A stretch of 64,000 bases of DNA from UMGS1251 sp036666555 (GTDB taxonomy: Bacteria > Bacillota > Clostridia > Lachnospirales > Lachnospiraceae). Shown piece after piece: positions 9,188-17,264 of this stretch; within the stretch, counting starts at the first letter, position 1; each line of letters starts with the position of its first letter. The translations under genes and the position numbers were made by a program. The notes beneath the pieces were generated by a model, which saw only the letters and a list, made by a program, of their open reading frames with translations, searched no databases and was not told where the DNA came from. The stretch lies in the NCBI GenBank assembly GCA_036666555.1, contig JAVWVS010000002.1, positions 1 to 64,000 of the forward strand, in the 5' to 3' direction.

Positions 9188-9307
9188 TTAAAGTCTCATG
9201 CCGCCGTTAACCTCTATCACGCTATCTGTGATATACGAAGACATCTCACTCAATAAAAATAGAACTGCTGACGCAATCTCTTCAGGTTGTCCCAAACGTT
9301 TTAACAT
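9188..9307 (-). pseudogene. SDR-family (FabG-like) oxidoreductase C-terminal remnant
   Basis: Thirty-nine codons: MLKRLGQPEEIASAVLFLLS, then EMSSYITDSVIEVNGGMRL and TAA. The R-x-G-x-PEEIA-x-A-V-x-FL-S and S-x-x-I-x-G/D-x-x-x-x-V-x-GG blocks are the unmistakable C-terminus of short-chain dehydrogenases/reductases. The Rossmann cofactor site and the YxxxK active site are absent: a stop codon lies ten codons upstream and the intact acetyltransferase gene ends 20 bp before it. It is therefore a dead fragment of a roughly 250-residue enzyme, probably left by cassette exchange. Confidence 0.8.
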
Positions 9308-9326
9308 TTTAAAATATTTTTTGTTT

Positions 9327-10097
9327 TTACTTAATTATATCTTTTTGAAATACGTAATCACTATCATAAATTGATAATCCTAATTTTGCCCAAGCTTTTT
9401 GCATTGCAATATTATCAATCTGCGTGCCTATAAGCACTCCTTCAACACGATTGGAATACTTCTCTTGAATATATTTAAATCCTGTATATATCATACTTGT
9501 ACAAACACCAATTCCTCGATATTTATTTGACACTGCCACCAGCACCAATTGACCATATTTTCTATTTTCATATATCTTTACCGTTGTAAAGCCAACTGGT
9601 TCGTCTTTATAATATGCTACGATGGTCTTATCCGCTAATCCATTTACTGAATTTTCAAACCATTTTTCATAATACTCATCGCATAATGCATTATCTAAAG
9701 ATGGATCTGAGTGAAATCGGTCAATTTTAAAAGATTCCTTAGCTATTTTTTTTAATGCTTTCATATCTGCTTCTTTACAATCACCCAACTCACAAACATG
9801 TGATATCTCTGGTAATTTATTTTTGCGAAAATCATATAAGCATGTAATCAATGTATCCGCCAACATAAAATTTTGTTCAATGGCACCTTTGACTAAATCT
9901 TTCTCGTTAGTTCTTATTTTAAATGTCAGATGTTCATACTCTTCTTTTTTCGCATCTAAAATTAGCTGTGCGAAAATATCTTGTGTACTTTTTTGTTTTT
10001 CTTTCTCTCCAAGTGCACTACTGTATACATTCCCCATTTTCTTTCCGAAATGTAAAGAATTCCACTCATCTTTTTCAATCAATAATTTGTAATTCAA
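9327..10097 (-). CDS. GNAT N-acetyltransferase, WecD-like (amino-sugar acetylation)
   Basis: 256 residues. The layout matches WecD-type enzymes, which acetylate 4-amino-4,6-dideoxyhexoses on nucleotide carriers. The central FKIDRFHSDPSLDNALCDE segment (RFH-x-DP, about residues 127-140) is characteristic, followed by the acetyl-CoA motif VAVSNKYRGIGVCTSMI (R/Q-x-x-G-x-G/A, about residues 192-207) and TQIDNIAMQKAWAKLGL near the end. Given the dehydratase and aminotransferase upstream, its likely job is the final N-acetylation of the amino sugar. I take TTG at 10097 as start, since AGGAGG is about seven bases upstream and no ATG is near. Confidence 0.8.
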   Translation of the reverse strand: MNYKLLIEKDEWNSLHFGKKMGNVYSSALGEKEKQKSTQDIFAQLILDAKKEEYEHLTFKIRTNEKDLVKGAIEQNFMLADTLITCLYDFRKNKLPEISHVCELGDCKEADMKALKKIAKESFKIDRFHSDPSLDNALCDEYYEKWFENSVNGLADKTIVAYYKDEPVGFTTVKIYENRKYGQLVLVAVSNKYRGIGVCTSMIYTGFKYIQEKYSNRVEGVLIGTQIDNIAMQKAWAKLGLSIYDSDYVFQKDIIK

Positions 10098-10120
10098 AAA
10101 GCACCCTCCTTCCTTTGCAT

Positions 10121-10711
10121 CTACTCATTTCTATAAATATTCTTATGAAATAGTATAGTAGTCACTGTCTTAACAAAGATTTTTATATCGAGAAGAAATG
10201 ATATATGCTTTACATAATACACATCTTGTTTATATCTATCTTCTAAGCTCACATTATTTCTATAGTAAGCTTGGCTATATCCTGTAATTCCAGGTAAAAC
10301 ATCTAGTTTTTGTTTTTGGAAGCTTGTAAGTTTTTTTATCCCATCTGGCAAATCTGGTCTAGGTCCAATCAAACTCATATCACCCTTCAACACATTGAGC
10401 AATTGTGGTGTCTCATCAATGCTTGTTTTTCGAATGAATTTTCCTATCCTTGTCAAACGCAAATCTTCTTCTGAATTATAAGTAGTTCCATCTTCATTTC
10501 TAATGTCTTCTGCGTTCATCTTCATAGAGCGAAATTTATACATTTTATACAATTTTCCGTTTTTCCCCAAGCGCAAGGCATTGTAAAACGGATTCCCTCT
10601 ATCTTCAAAATAAATCAGTGGTATAATAATAACACATAATAAAAACCAAAACGGAAGTGCTATTATACAAATCATGACGTCTGAAATTCTCTTGATATGT
10701 CTTTTATACAT
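10121..10711 (-). CDS. Initiating phosphoglycosyl transferase (bacterial sugar transferase, PglC/WcaJ family)
   Basis: About 196 residues. One N-terminal hydrophobic hairpin (residues 12-33) is followed by the catalytic domain: YKMYKFRSMKMNAEDIRNE, then LTRIGKFIRKTSIDETPQLL, LKGDMSLIGPRPDLPD and LPGITGYSQAYYRNN. It would transfer a phosphosugar to undecaprenyl phosphate as the first membrane step. The size and single membrane segment fit the small PglC-like class rather than the long WbaP class. The family usually begins M-Y-K-x-x-I-K-R, so I prefer ATG 10711; ATG 10726 abuts the stop codon of a degenerate aminotransferase remnant and is an alternative. Confidence 0.9.
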   Translation of the reverse strand: MYKRHIKRISDVMICIIALPFWFLLCVIIIPLIYFEDRGNPFYNALRLGKNGKLYKMYKFRSMKMNAEDIRNEDGTTYNSEEDLRLTRIGKFIRKTSIDETPQLLNVLKGDMSLIGPRPDLPDGIKKLTSFQKQKLDVLPGITGYSQAYYRNNVSLEDRYKQDVYYVKHISFLLDIKIFVKTVTTILFHKNIYRNE

Positions 10712-10726
10712 ATTTCCCCACCCCAT

Positions 10727-10792
10727 CTAATAGTTATCTTTTGTTTTTCTCATGCTTGCAATAACATACATAATGTCTTTTCTTCTTTTTAG
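10727..10792 (-). pseudogene. Degenerate aminotransferase 3' end (second copy)
   Basis: Bases 10727-10769 match 10971-11013, the last codons and stop of the intact aminotransferase, with three transitions in 43 bp. Read on the minus strand they give YVIASMRKTKDNY and TAG, against YVIANMRKIKDNY and TAG. Bases 10770-10792 match 11323-11345 inside the same gene with two mismatches. The intervening roughly 310 bp is missing. The TAG abuts the first ATG of the sugar transferase, which looks like an original gene junction. Confidence 0.85.
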
Positions 10793-10860
10793 GAAGTGTC
10801 TGCATCCGACGTTCACTTTCTTTTCAAATACTTAAGATGACCTTTTAGTTCTGTCCGGTG
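10792..10860 (-). pseudogene. Degenerate 4,6-dehydratase fragment (second copy)
   Basis: Sixty-nine bases align without gaps to 13339-13407 in the intact dehydratase gene with 12 mismatches by my count (about 83 percent identity). It corresponds to the cytoplasmic segment around residues 230-252 of that protein. All other dehydratase sequence of this copy is missing. Confidence 0.82.
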
Positions 10861-10863
10861 TCG

Positions 10864-10966
10864 ATGTATCCACAATAATGTAATCACATAACCACCACAG
10901 CGTTTCGCTGAACATTCTTTTGCCTAACAGCTCTGTCGGAGTGGGTGGCACCTTTCCTGCAAAGAT
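10864..10966 (-). pseudogene. Degenerate CpsD-like kinase fragment (second copy)
   Basis: Bases 10864-10966 align to 14381-14492 of the intact tyrosine kinase, with one 9-base gap and scattered substitutions. On the minus strand the fragment still reads AGKVPPTPTELLGKRMFSET and then a DYIIVDT-like block, equivalent to residues about 115-152 of CpsD. The Walker A region and the tyrosine tail are missing. Confidence 0.85.
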
Positions 10967-10970
10967 TTAT

Positions 10971-12191
10971 CTAATAGTTATCTTTTATTTTCCTCATGTT
11001 TGCAATAACATACTCAACCTCTTCATCCCTTAACCTCGTATGTAACGGCAAGGTAATTTCATTCTCAAATTGATGGTATGCATTCGGATAGTCTTCTATA
11101 GCAAAGCCCAGCTTCCGGTAAGCCGTCATCATGGGCAGTGGTTTATAATGGACATTGGTTGCCACACCCTGCTCTGCCATTTTCAGAATCATTTCGTTTC
11201 TTTGCTGGCATTTGATATTCGGAATGCGAGTAAGATAAAGATGTCCGCTGGATTGATTCTTGCCACTATCATGACTTAAGGTGAGAATGCCAAGTGGTTT
11301 CAATGCTTCATCATATTGACGAATGATGTCTTTTCTTCTTGTTAGCATCTTCGGATATCGTTCTAGTTGTGCCAGTCCAATTCCTGCCATAATATCCGTC
11401 ATGTTACATTTATATGCGGGAGAGATCACATCATATTCCCAAGCTCCCAGCTGGGTCTTTGCAAAAGCATCCTTGGATTGTCCATGCAAGGAAAGTAGCA
11501 TAAACTCATGATACAGTTTCTCATCATCGATTCCAGGGATTGGATTCCAAGTTAGAGCACCACCCTCAGCAGTCGTTAGATTCTTCACTGCATGAAAGGA
11601 AAAGCTGGTAAAATCTGCCACTTCCCCACACATCTTGCCATTTTGCTGTGCGCCAAAAGCGTGGGCGCCATCTGTGATAATGGCAATTCTTCCAATTGCT
11701 TCTTGTATCTTGGTCGTTGGCTGGAATTTTTCTTTTTGCTGCTCTAGGATTTGAAAAAGACGTTCATAGTCACACATCACTCCGCCTAAATCCACAGGAA
11801 TAATTGCCTTTGTCTTCTTCGTAATTGCTTGTTCCAATTGGTCATAATCCATTTCAAAACTATCTTTTGCAGTGTCTACCAATACGATTTTTGCTCCCAC
11901 ATGATAGATGGGACTGGCGGATGCTGTATAGGTATAAGCAGAAGTAATGACTTCATCCCCTTCTCCAATGCCCAATACACGAAGAATCATTTCCATACAA
12001 GCGGTTGCCGAATTCAAGCAAACTGCTTTACTGGTATGACAGTATTCCGCTATCTTCTGTTCAAATAATTTTGTCTTTGGTCCGGTAGTAATCCAGCCAC
12101 TTTTCAGCGTATCAGTCACGGAATCTATTTCTAACGGACTCATATCCGGTGGACTAAAAGGAATATTTATTTTTTGTTCGTATACACCCAT
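10971..12191 (-). CDS. DegT/DnrJ/EryC1/StrS aminotransferase (PglE/LegC-like)
   Basis: 406-residue PLP-dependent aminotransferase of sugar-nucleotide pathways. Early block SGWITTGPKTKLFEQKIAEY, then NSATACMEMILRVLGIGEGDEV, the TDGAHAFGA segment (PLP-phenol contact Asp) and SFHAVKNLTTAEGGALTW, with Lys of the SFHAxK motif as the Schiff-base residue. It most likely aminates the 4-keto sugar made by the adjacent dehydratase, giving a 4-amino-4,6-dideoxy sugar. Gene order dehydratase-aminotransferase fits. Its stop lies beside a mosaic of remnants that includes a second copy of its own 3' end. Confidence 0.9.
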   Translation of the reverse strand: MGVYEQKINIPFSPPDMSPLEIDSVTDTLKSGWITTGPKTKLFEQKIAEYCHTSKAVCLNSATACMEMILRVLGIGEGDEVITSAYTYTASASPIYHVGAKIVLVDTAKDSFEMDYDQLEQAITKKTKAIIPVDLGGVMCDYERLFQILEQQKEKFQPTTKIQEAIGRIAIITDGAHAFGAQQNGKMCGEVADFTSFSFHAVKNLTTAEGGALTWNPIPGIDDEKLYHEFMLLSLHGQSKDAFAKTQLGAWEYDVISPAYKCNMTDIMAGIGLAQLERYPKMLTRRKDIIRQYDEALKPLGILTLSHDSGKNQSSGHLYLTRIPNIKCQQRNEMILKMAEQGVATNVHYKPLPMMTAYRKLGFAIEDYPNAYHQFENEITLPLHTRLRDEEVEYVIANMRKIKDNY

Positions 12192-12218
12192 TTTTCTCTC
12201 TTCTTTCTCGGAATCTCG

Positions 12219-14096
12219 TTATCCGTTACTTTCCTTCACATACGTAGGTACCATCTCCGCCACCAGCTCTCGGATGTCTTCCCGCTCCGCTTTCGCCGCC
12301 TCATTTAACCGCATCAGCTGCCGCAGGAATGCTTCATCATCCATGGCAATGGGTTCCCCGATATGAATCAACTCATTTTCCGTATCCTTCATGCCCTCTT
12401 CTGCCATCAACAGTTCCTCATATAGCTTTTCTCCCGGGCGAAGTCCCGTATATTGGATGTTGATATCTACATCCGGTTCATACCCGGATAGGCGAATCAG
12501 GTTCCGCGCCATATCATCGATCTTCACCGGGTCTCCCATGTCAAAGATGAAGATTTCTCCCCCTTTGGCATAGTAAGATGCCTGTAGTACCAAAGATACC
12601 GCTTCTGGAATGGTCATAAAATACCGGATAATATTGGGATCGGTAACCGTGACCGGTCCCCCTTCTGCAATCTGCTTTTTAAACAGTGGAATCACACTGC
12701 CATTACTGCCCAGTACATTGCCGAACCGTACCGCTACGAATTCCGTATCCGACTTTCGGTTCATCATCTGTACCACCATCTCACACAACCGTTTCGATGC
12801 CCCCATAATATTGGTCGGGTTTACTGCCTTATCCGTGGAAATCAATACGAATCGCTTCACATGATTCTGGGCCGCTGCAACTGCTAACTTATAAGTTCCA
12901 AACACATTGTTCTTAATGGCTTCATTGGGACTGTCCTCCATCAGTGGCACATGTTTATGTGCCGCTGCATGGTAGATCACATCCGGTTGATATTTCTTCA
13001 GTATTGCTTGCACCCGGTTGGTATTGCGTACCGAGCCAATGAGTACCACTAAGTCTAATGAGGGATAAGCTTTCTTTAATTCATTTTGAATCTCATAGGC
13101 ATTGTTCTCATAGATGTCAAGGATGACCAATTGCGCAGGATCACATTTTGCAATCTGTCTACACAGTTCACTGCCAATGGAGCCACCCCCTCCGGTAACC
13201 ATGATTTTCTTATGGCGAATCCGTTCAAAGATCTCTTCATTATTGACTTTTACCTGTTCCCGTCCTAAAAGGTCTTGGATTTCCACATTGCGCAGAGACT
13301 GCACATTCACATCTCCGTTGACCAGTTGATATACCCCCGGAACTGTCTGCATCCGGCATCCACTTTCTTTGCAGATATTTAAGATGGCCTTCCGGTTCTT
13401 TCCGGTGGTGGCAGGAATGGAATAGATGATCCGGTTAATGTTATACTTCTTTACATTTTCCAAGATGGCATTGCGGTTCCCCACAATGGGAATTCCTTCC
13501 AATACACGACCGGTTTTATTGGGATTGTCATCGATGATACAACATACTTCTGCATCCAGATGGCGGCTGGTAATGAATTCTTTGATTAAGATCTGTCCTG
13601 CCTGTCCGGCACCAATCACCATAATCCGATCGATATTCTCTCCCTTTTTATGGAAGCGATTTTCGCAAGCTCGCAAGAACCGGTAAGAAAATCGGATCGT
13701 CGTCGCCATTCCAAAATGAAGGACATTGCCTATGAAATAATAAGACATGGGCATCCGCCATTCGGAAAGAAAGATGCCAACCAGATAGAACATACCCAAG
13801 ATTATAAATGCCCCCACAATCCGAAACAGTTCCGTGGTACTGGCAAATCGCCAGATGCTATGATAGAGCCGAAATCCGTAGAACACCAAAATGGTCACCA
13901 CCACCCAAAAGGGCATGGACCACATATAAGCACTAACATACTCCCTGGGAATGTGGGAAAAGATAAAGTCAAAGCGCACCAAAAGAGCCACAAAATAGGA
14001 GGTTATGACTGCTAACGCATCCAAAAACACCAAAATTGCCGCTCTTCGAATCCACACTTGATCCCATCTACTTTGTTTCTCTTTTGTATCTTTCAT
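12219..14096 (-). CDS. Membrane-bound nucleotide-sugar 4,6-dehydratase (PglF/WbpM/CapD family)
   Basis: 625 residues. Four transmembrane helices (about residues 15-125) anchor it. A first Rossmann domain follows (VIGAGQAGQILIKEF, about 158). The catalytic SDR domain begins near residue 296 with MVTGGGGSIGSELCRQ, then HAAAHKHVPLMEDSP, STDKAVNPTNIMGASKR (the altered catalytic Met-Lys pattern of this family), RFGNVLGSNGSVIPLF and GLRPGEKLYEELL. It converts UDP-GlcNAc to the 4-keto-6-deoxy intermediate, the first step toward bacillosamine-like sugars. The start ATG has AGGAG six bases upstream. Codon use and base composition match the CpsB-D genes, not the AT-rich distal genes. Confidence 0.93.
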   Translation of the reverse strand: MKDTKEKQSRWDQVWIRRAAILVFLDALAVITSYFVALLVRFDFIFSHIPREYVSAYMWSMPFWVVVTILVFYGFRLYHSIWRFASTTELFRIVGAFIILGMFYLVGIFLSEWRMPMSYYFIGNVLHFGMATTIRFSYRFLRACENRFHKKGENIDRIMVIGAGQAGQILIKEFITSRHLDAEVCCIIDDNPNKTGRVLEGIPIVGNRNAILENVKKYNINRIIYSIPATTGKNRKAILNICKESGCRMQTVPGVYQLVNGDVNVQSLRNVEIQDLLGREQVKVNNEEIFERIRHKKIMVTGGGGSIGSELCRQIAKCDPAQLVILDIYENNAYEIQNELKKAYPSLDLVVLIGSVRNTNRVQAILKKYQPDVIYHAAAHKHVPLMEDSPNEAIKNNVFGTYKLAVAAAQNHVKRFVLISTDKAVNPTNIMGASKRLCEMVVQMMNRKSDTEFVAVRFGNVLGSNGSVIPLFKKQIAEGGPVTVTDPNIIRYFMTIPEAVSLVLQASYYAKGGEIFIFDMGDPVKIDDMARNLIRLSGYEPDVDINIQYTGLRPGEKLYEELLMAEEGMKDTENELIHIGEPIAMDDEAFLRQLMRLNEAAKAEREDIRELVAEMVPTYVKESNG

Positions 14097-14138
14097 TGGA
14101 GCTCCTCTGCTATCTGTTCGTACTTTTACCGGTATCCA

Positions 14139-14837
14139 CTAGTATTCGCCATATTTACCATATTTGCCATACCCTCCATACCTACCATACCCACCATAAT
14201 ATCTGTTACTGTTATCCACTTTATTCAAGATGGCACCTAAGATAGGACATTCTGTTTTTTCCAGTTGCTCCATGACTCGTTGTGCAAATTTATGGCTGGT
14301 GGCATTTTGTGCAATGACCAATACCATGCCGTCACACTCTTGGGCGATAATAGCACTGTCAATTACACTACCCAGTGGCGGTGTATCCACGATAATATAA
14401 TCATACAACCCCCGCAGTACTCGTAGCGTTTCGCTGAACGTTCTTTTTCCTAACAGTTCTGCCGGATTGGGTGGCACCTTTCCTGCAAAGATAATATGTA
14501 GATTCTTCACATCCGTAGCACATAAAACATCCTGCATGGTGGCCTGTCCCGACAGAAAATGAGAGAAACCTTTGATGGAACCATTCACACTATACTTGCC
14601 TGCCAAAACAGATTTTCGCAAATCACCATCCAAGATCAATACTCGTTTCCCGGATTCTGCCATGGACATCGCCAGGTTCACACAGACTCCGCTTTTCCCT
14701 TCGCCGGGCTGGCAGCTGGTGAGACCGATGACCTTCACATCTTTCCCACAAAAGGAGATATTGGTTCGTACGGTTTTATAGGCTTCATCACTTTTAAAAT
14801 CCAGTGAAGTATGGCCTTTTAGTTCTACTGTTACCAT
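14139..14837 (-). CDS. cpsD: Capsular tyrosine kinase CpsD/CapB (BY-kinase)
   Basis: 232-residue cytoplasmic BY-kinase. Walker A is SCQPGEGKSGVCVNLA (about residues 41-56), Walker A-prime VLILDGDLRKS (about 70-80) and Walker B DYIIVDTPPLGS (about 146-157). The C-terminal tail after NSNR contains eight tyrosines spaced by glycine and basic residues, the autophosphorylation cluster, encoded by a nine-base periodic DNA stretch (14142-14200). The partner CpsC is encoded immediately upstream, three bases away, supplying the membrane activator domain. The ATG has AGGAGG nine bases upstream. It would control polymer length and export through cycles of phosphorylation opposed by CpsB. Confidence 0.95.
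   Translation of the reverse strand: MVTVELKGHTSLDFKSDEAYKTVRTNISFCGKDVKVIGLTSCQPGEGKSGVCVNLAMSMAESGKRVLILDGDLRKSVLAGKYSVNGSIKGFSHFLSGQATMQDVLCATDVKNLHIIFAGKVPPNPAELLGKRTFSETLRVLRGLYDYIIVDTPPLGSVIDSAIIAQECDGMVLVIAQNATSHKFAQRVMEQLEKTECPILGAILNKVDNSNRYYGGYGRYGGYGKYGKYGEY
14142..14200 (-). repeat. Nine-base periodic repeat encoding the Tyr-rich kinase tail
   Basis: About six repeats of a nine-base unit read on the minus strand as Gly-Tyr-(Gly/Lys/Arg). They encode the autophosphorylation tail of CpsD. Such a repeat can gain or lose units by slippage in multiples of three bases, changing the number of phosphorylatable tyrosines without a frameshift. Confidence 0.75.
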
Positions 14838-14840
14838 GTC

Positions 14841-15674
14841 CTACACCTCCTTCTTCCGCTGTGGTTCTATCTTTCCTGACGCCTGACTTTTTTGCACCTT
14901 TTGTCCCCGCTTGGATGAATTGTATCGGTTGTTTCCTTTTGTATTTTTTTTCTTTTTTTCTTCTGTCATAATGGGAATGCTTCCCAGTACGCCCAGTCCT
15001 AAGTATTGTTCAATGTCTTCTACACTACGAATCCGGTCATCCAATAAGAAGATGATTACCACTATCCCAATTGCTAAAAAGATTCCCAAAAGTCCCCCAA
15101 TCACTGTATTCTTTAGGATGCTTGGTTTGGAAGGATGGGTGGCCAGATTAGCTTCATCCACGGTATTCACCGCTTGACTGTCCATAACCTTTTGGATATG
15201 GTCTGCGGCTACCGTGCGCACACTATTGGCAATGTCCTGTGCCATCTTGGGATCCGGGTTAGATACCAAGATTTCCACAATACGGGTATCCACCGGTGTA
15301 TTCACAGTAACTGCACCCAGCAGTTCCTGATAAGTCATATCCAGATTCTCATCTTCAATGACCTGATTCAGCACCGCCCGACTGGTAATCAACTGTTGAT
15401 AGTCCTTGGTCAACAAGGTACTGGTCTGTAAGTCCGAAGCCGTCATACCGGTGGTTTCTGCCTGCTTACTCATCACATAGATTTTCGTTGAAGACTCATA
15501 GATTGGAGTGACCAATAACTTGGTCACCAAAAACGCAATACCAGCCACTGTAAAACCGGCCAGCAAAATAATCCATAGTTTTTTCAAAATCACAGATAGT
15601 AACTGCCCTAGGTCAATTTCCATTTCTTCTTTTTCTTCCCTTGGTTCTATTTCACCTTTTCTAAATGTACTCAT
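14841..15674 (-). CDS. cpsC: Chain-length determinant / kinase activator CpsC (Wzz-like)
   Basis: 277 residues. N-terminal cytoplasmic acidic segment, TM1 (about 34-52), an extracellular domain with the Wzz-type YESSTKIYVMSKQ block (about 59) and DARIVEILVSNPDPKMAQDIAN-like helix (about 135; here DTRIVEILV), a P-x-x-P region (ATHPSKPSILKN, near 183) and TM2 (about 190-212). The C-terminal cytoplasmic tail is long and basic. It activates CpsD and governs chain length. Its start overlaps the end of the phosphatase gene by 14 bp, implying coupling. Length and domain order agree with Gram-positive CpsC proteins. Confidence 0.93.
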   Translation of the reverse strand: MSTFRKGEIEPREEKEEMEIDLGQLLSVILKKLWIILLAGFTVAGIAFLVTKLLVTPIYESSTKIYVMSKQAETTGMTASDLQTSTLLTKDYQQLITSRAVLNQVIEDENLDMTYQELLGAVTVNTPVDTRIVEILVSNPDPKMAQDIANSVRTVAADHIQKVMDSQAVNTVDEANLATHPSKPSILKNTVIGGLLGIFLAIGIVVIIFLLDDRIRSVEDIEQYLGLGVLGSIPIMTEEKKKKNTKGNNRYNSSKRGQKVQKSQASGKIEPQRKKEV

Positions 15675-16371
15675 TTCTGATAATCCTCTCTGGGTTCTCT
15701 ACTAGTAATTCCCGCCCATAGGCGGTTCCATATTTTTTTACAATCTTTTCATAAACTTTGGAAAGTTCCGGTGTACGGTAACTGGTTCCATGGGCATCAC
15801 TGGCTACTAGATGTACCAGTCCTTTTTTGAGAAGCCCCTTGATATATCGTTTTGTTCCAAAACTTCCCTCTAAGATGCTGGCTCCATTGACCTGTATATA
15901 CGCACCCAATTCCACCAGTTCGGTCACCATTGCCGGTTCTTTCACCAGACACCCGTACCGTTCCACATGTGCCAGAATGGGAAGATAGCCTTCCATGGTC
16001 AAGGATTGTACCGCCATGCGTATCTCGGAGGGTAGCACGTTGCCGGAAAATTCAATCAGCACATAATTAGATGCCGCCAAGGTGAATAACTCTCCCTGAT
16101 TTAACCGTTCCGGAATCTCTTGCTGATAGTAGATTTCCTGTCCCAAATAGACATGAAGGTCTAGTCCAGAGGCGTGGAGCATCTCTTGTAGCTTTGCGTA
16201 TTGTCTCCGAATCTTTTCTTTGGACGGTTGATACCTTCCTCCGTGGTGATGGGGCGTAACCATTATGGTTCGAATCCCGTCATCATAGGCGATTTTCATC
16301 ATTGCCGCCGTCTCTTGTATGTTCTGCGCCCCATCATCCACTTCCGGCAGCAGGTGACAGTGCATATCCAT
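15661..16371 (-). CDS. cpsB: PHP-family tyrosine-protein phosphatase CpsB/YwqE
   Basis: About 236 residues. The metal-binding PHP motifs are clear: MDMHCHLLPEVDDGAQ at the N-terminus, TPHHHGGRY (about 44), E in YLGQEIYY (about 82), ILAHVERYG (about 136) and VASDAHGTSYR (about 193). It dephosphorylates the CpsD tail using a Mn-type cluster. The longest frame begins at 16464, inside the upstream membrane-protein gene. I prefer ATG 16371 (or 16365), because CpsB proteins start with the M-x-D-x-H-C-H segment and GGAAGGG lies just upstream, only a few bases after the previous stop codon at 16383. Confidence 0.93.
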   Translation of the reverse strand: MDMHCHLLPEVDDGAQNIQETAAMMKIAYDDGIRTIMVTPHHHGGRYQPSKEKIRRQYAKLQEMLHASGLDLHVYLGQEIYYQQEIPERLNQGELFTLAASNYVLIEFSGNVLPSEIRMAVQSLTMEGYLPILAHVERYGCLVKEPAMVTELVELGAYIQVNGASILEGSFGTKRYIKGLLKKGLVHLVASDAHGTSYRTPELSKVYEKIVKKYGTAYGRELLVENPERIIRNEYI

Positions 16372-16382
16372 CAACCCTTCCA

Positions 16383-17264
16383 CTAGCGTCTTCTCCCATG
16401 TTGTTTGAATCGTTCCTTGCAAAACCGAATCAGTAAGAGACAGCCACCAGAAATCAATAACCACACCAGTGCAGAGTAAAGAAAGACCCCCAATCCCCCT
16501 TGTATGTAATTCATGATGAAATCATAAAAATAATCCGGAGAGAGCTGTAACTTCTGATAGATGCCACTGAGCAGAATGGCCCCTGGTAATATCGCTGACA
16601 TCAGTGCAGTTCCCAGTGTGCTATAAGTCATATAGCGTAATCCACGATGTTTCCAGTGGCGAATGCTTAATAATAAAGTAACTGCACATACCATAATTAT
16701 AATACAAATGGGCAATCCTATCAACATAATTTTGTGATAAAGGGCCTTGGCATAGCCAAAATATTGAATCAGTGGAATCTGTACACTGGTTAAATATTCG
16801 GTAGCAATGGCATCTTTGTATTCTGTCAGTACTTGTAATTGTTTCTCGTCTAAGGTCATTCCCTGTCCTTGAAAATATTCTCTGACATTTCGACCCAGTG
16901 CTTCTTCCAACCTATCGGTATCTACCGTATAATCCCCTTGGTCCATGCCTGCCGATAAACTTCCCTTCACATCCCGGGATACTTTCTGAATGTCCACCAC
17001 GTCGGTGACCACTTCTTTGGGAAGTCCCATGGGAATGGTAATGTCCCAGGCTTTCTCTTCAAAGTGCGTCATGACCCGGTCATAATATTCCACCTGATTA
17101 AAGGAGGTGACAATATTATTGGTGTTGAAAAATCCAAAATAAACTGCCAAAAGCGCGGTGAAAAGTGTGCAGATTACTGCCAGCACAAATGCTACGATGC
17201 CACTGATGATATTGCGACATTTTCCTTCCGAGGAGCTTTTGTGGCTTCTTTCATGTTCTGCCAT
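16383..17264 (-). CDS. Uncharacterised four-helix membrane protein in the sortase-capsule cluster
   Basis: 293 residues, no family I can name with confidence. TM1 lies at about 20-45. A roughly 135-residue extracytoplasmic domain follows (acidic, containing WDITIPMGLPKEVVTDVVD), then three further TMs near 175-197, 210-232 and 255-278, and a basic cytoplasmic end (RFKQHGRRR). It starts one base before the end of the sortase gene (TAATG overlap) with AAGGAGG, so the two are translationally coupled. This suggests a joint role at the membrane with the sortase or the polysaccharide machinery. Not essential to any pathway I can identify. Confidence 0.75.
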   Translation of the reverse strand: MAEHERSHKSSSEGKCRNIISGIVAFVLAVICTLFTALLAVYFGFFNTNNIVTSFNQVEYYDRVMTHFEEKAWDITIPMGLPKEVVTDVVDIQKVSRDVKGSLSAGMDQGDYTVDTDRLEEALGRNVREYFQGQGMTLDEKQLQVLTEYKDAIATEYLTSVQIPLIQYFGYAKALYHKIMLIGLPICIIIMVCAVTLLLSIRHWKHRGLRYMTYSTLGTALMSAILPGAILLSGIYQKLQLSPDYFYDFIMNYIQGGLGVFLYSALVWLLISGGCLLLIRFCKERFKQHGRRR

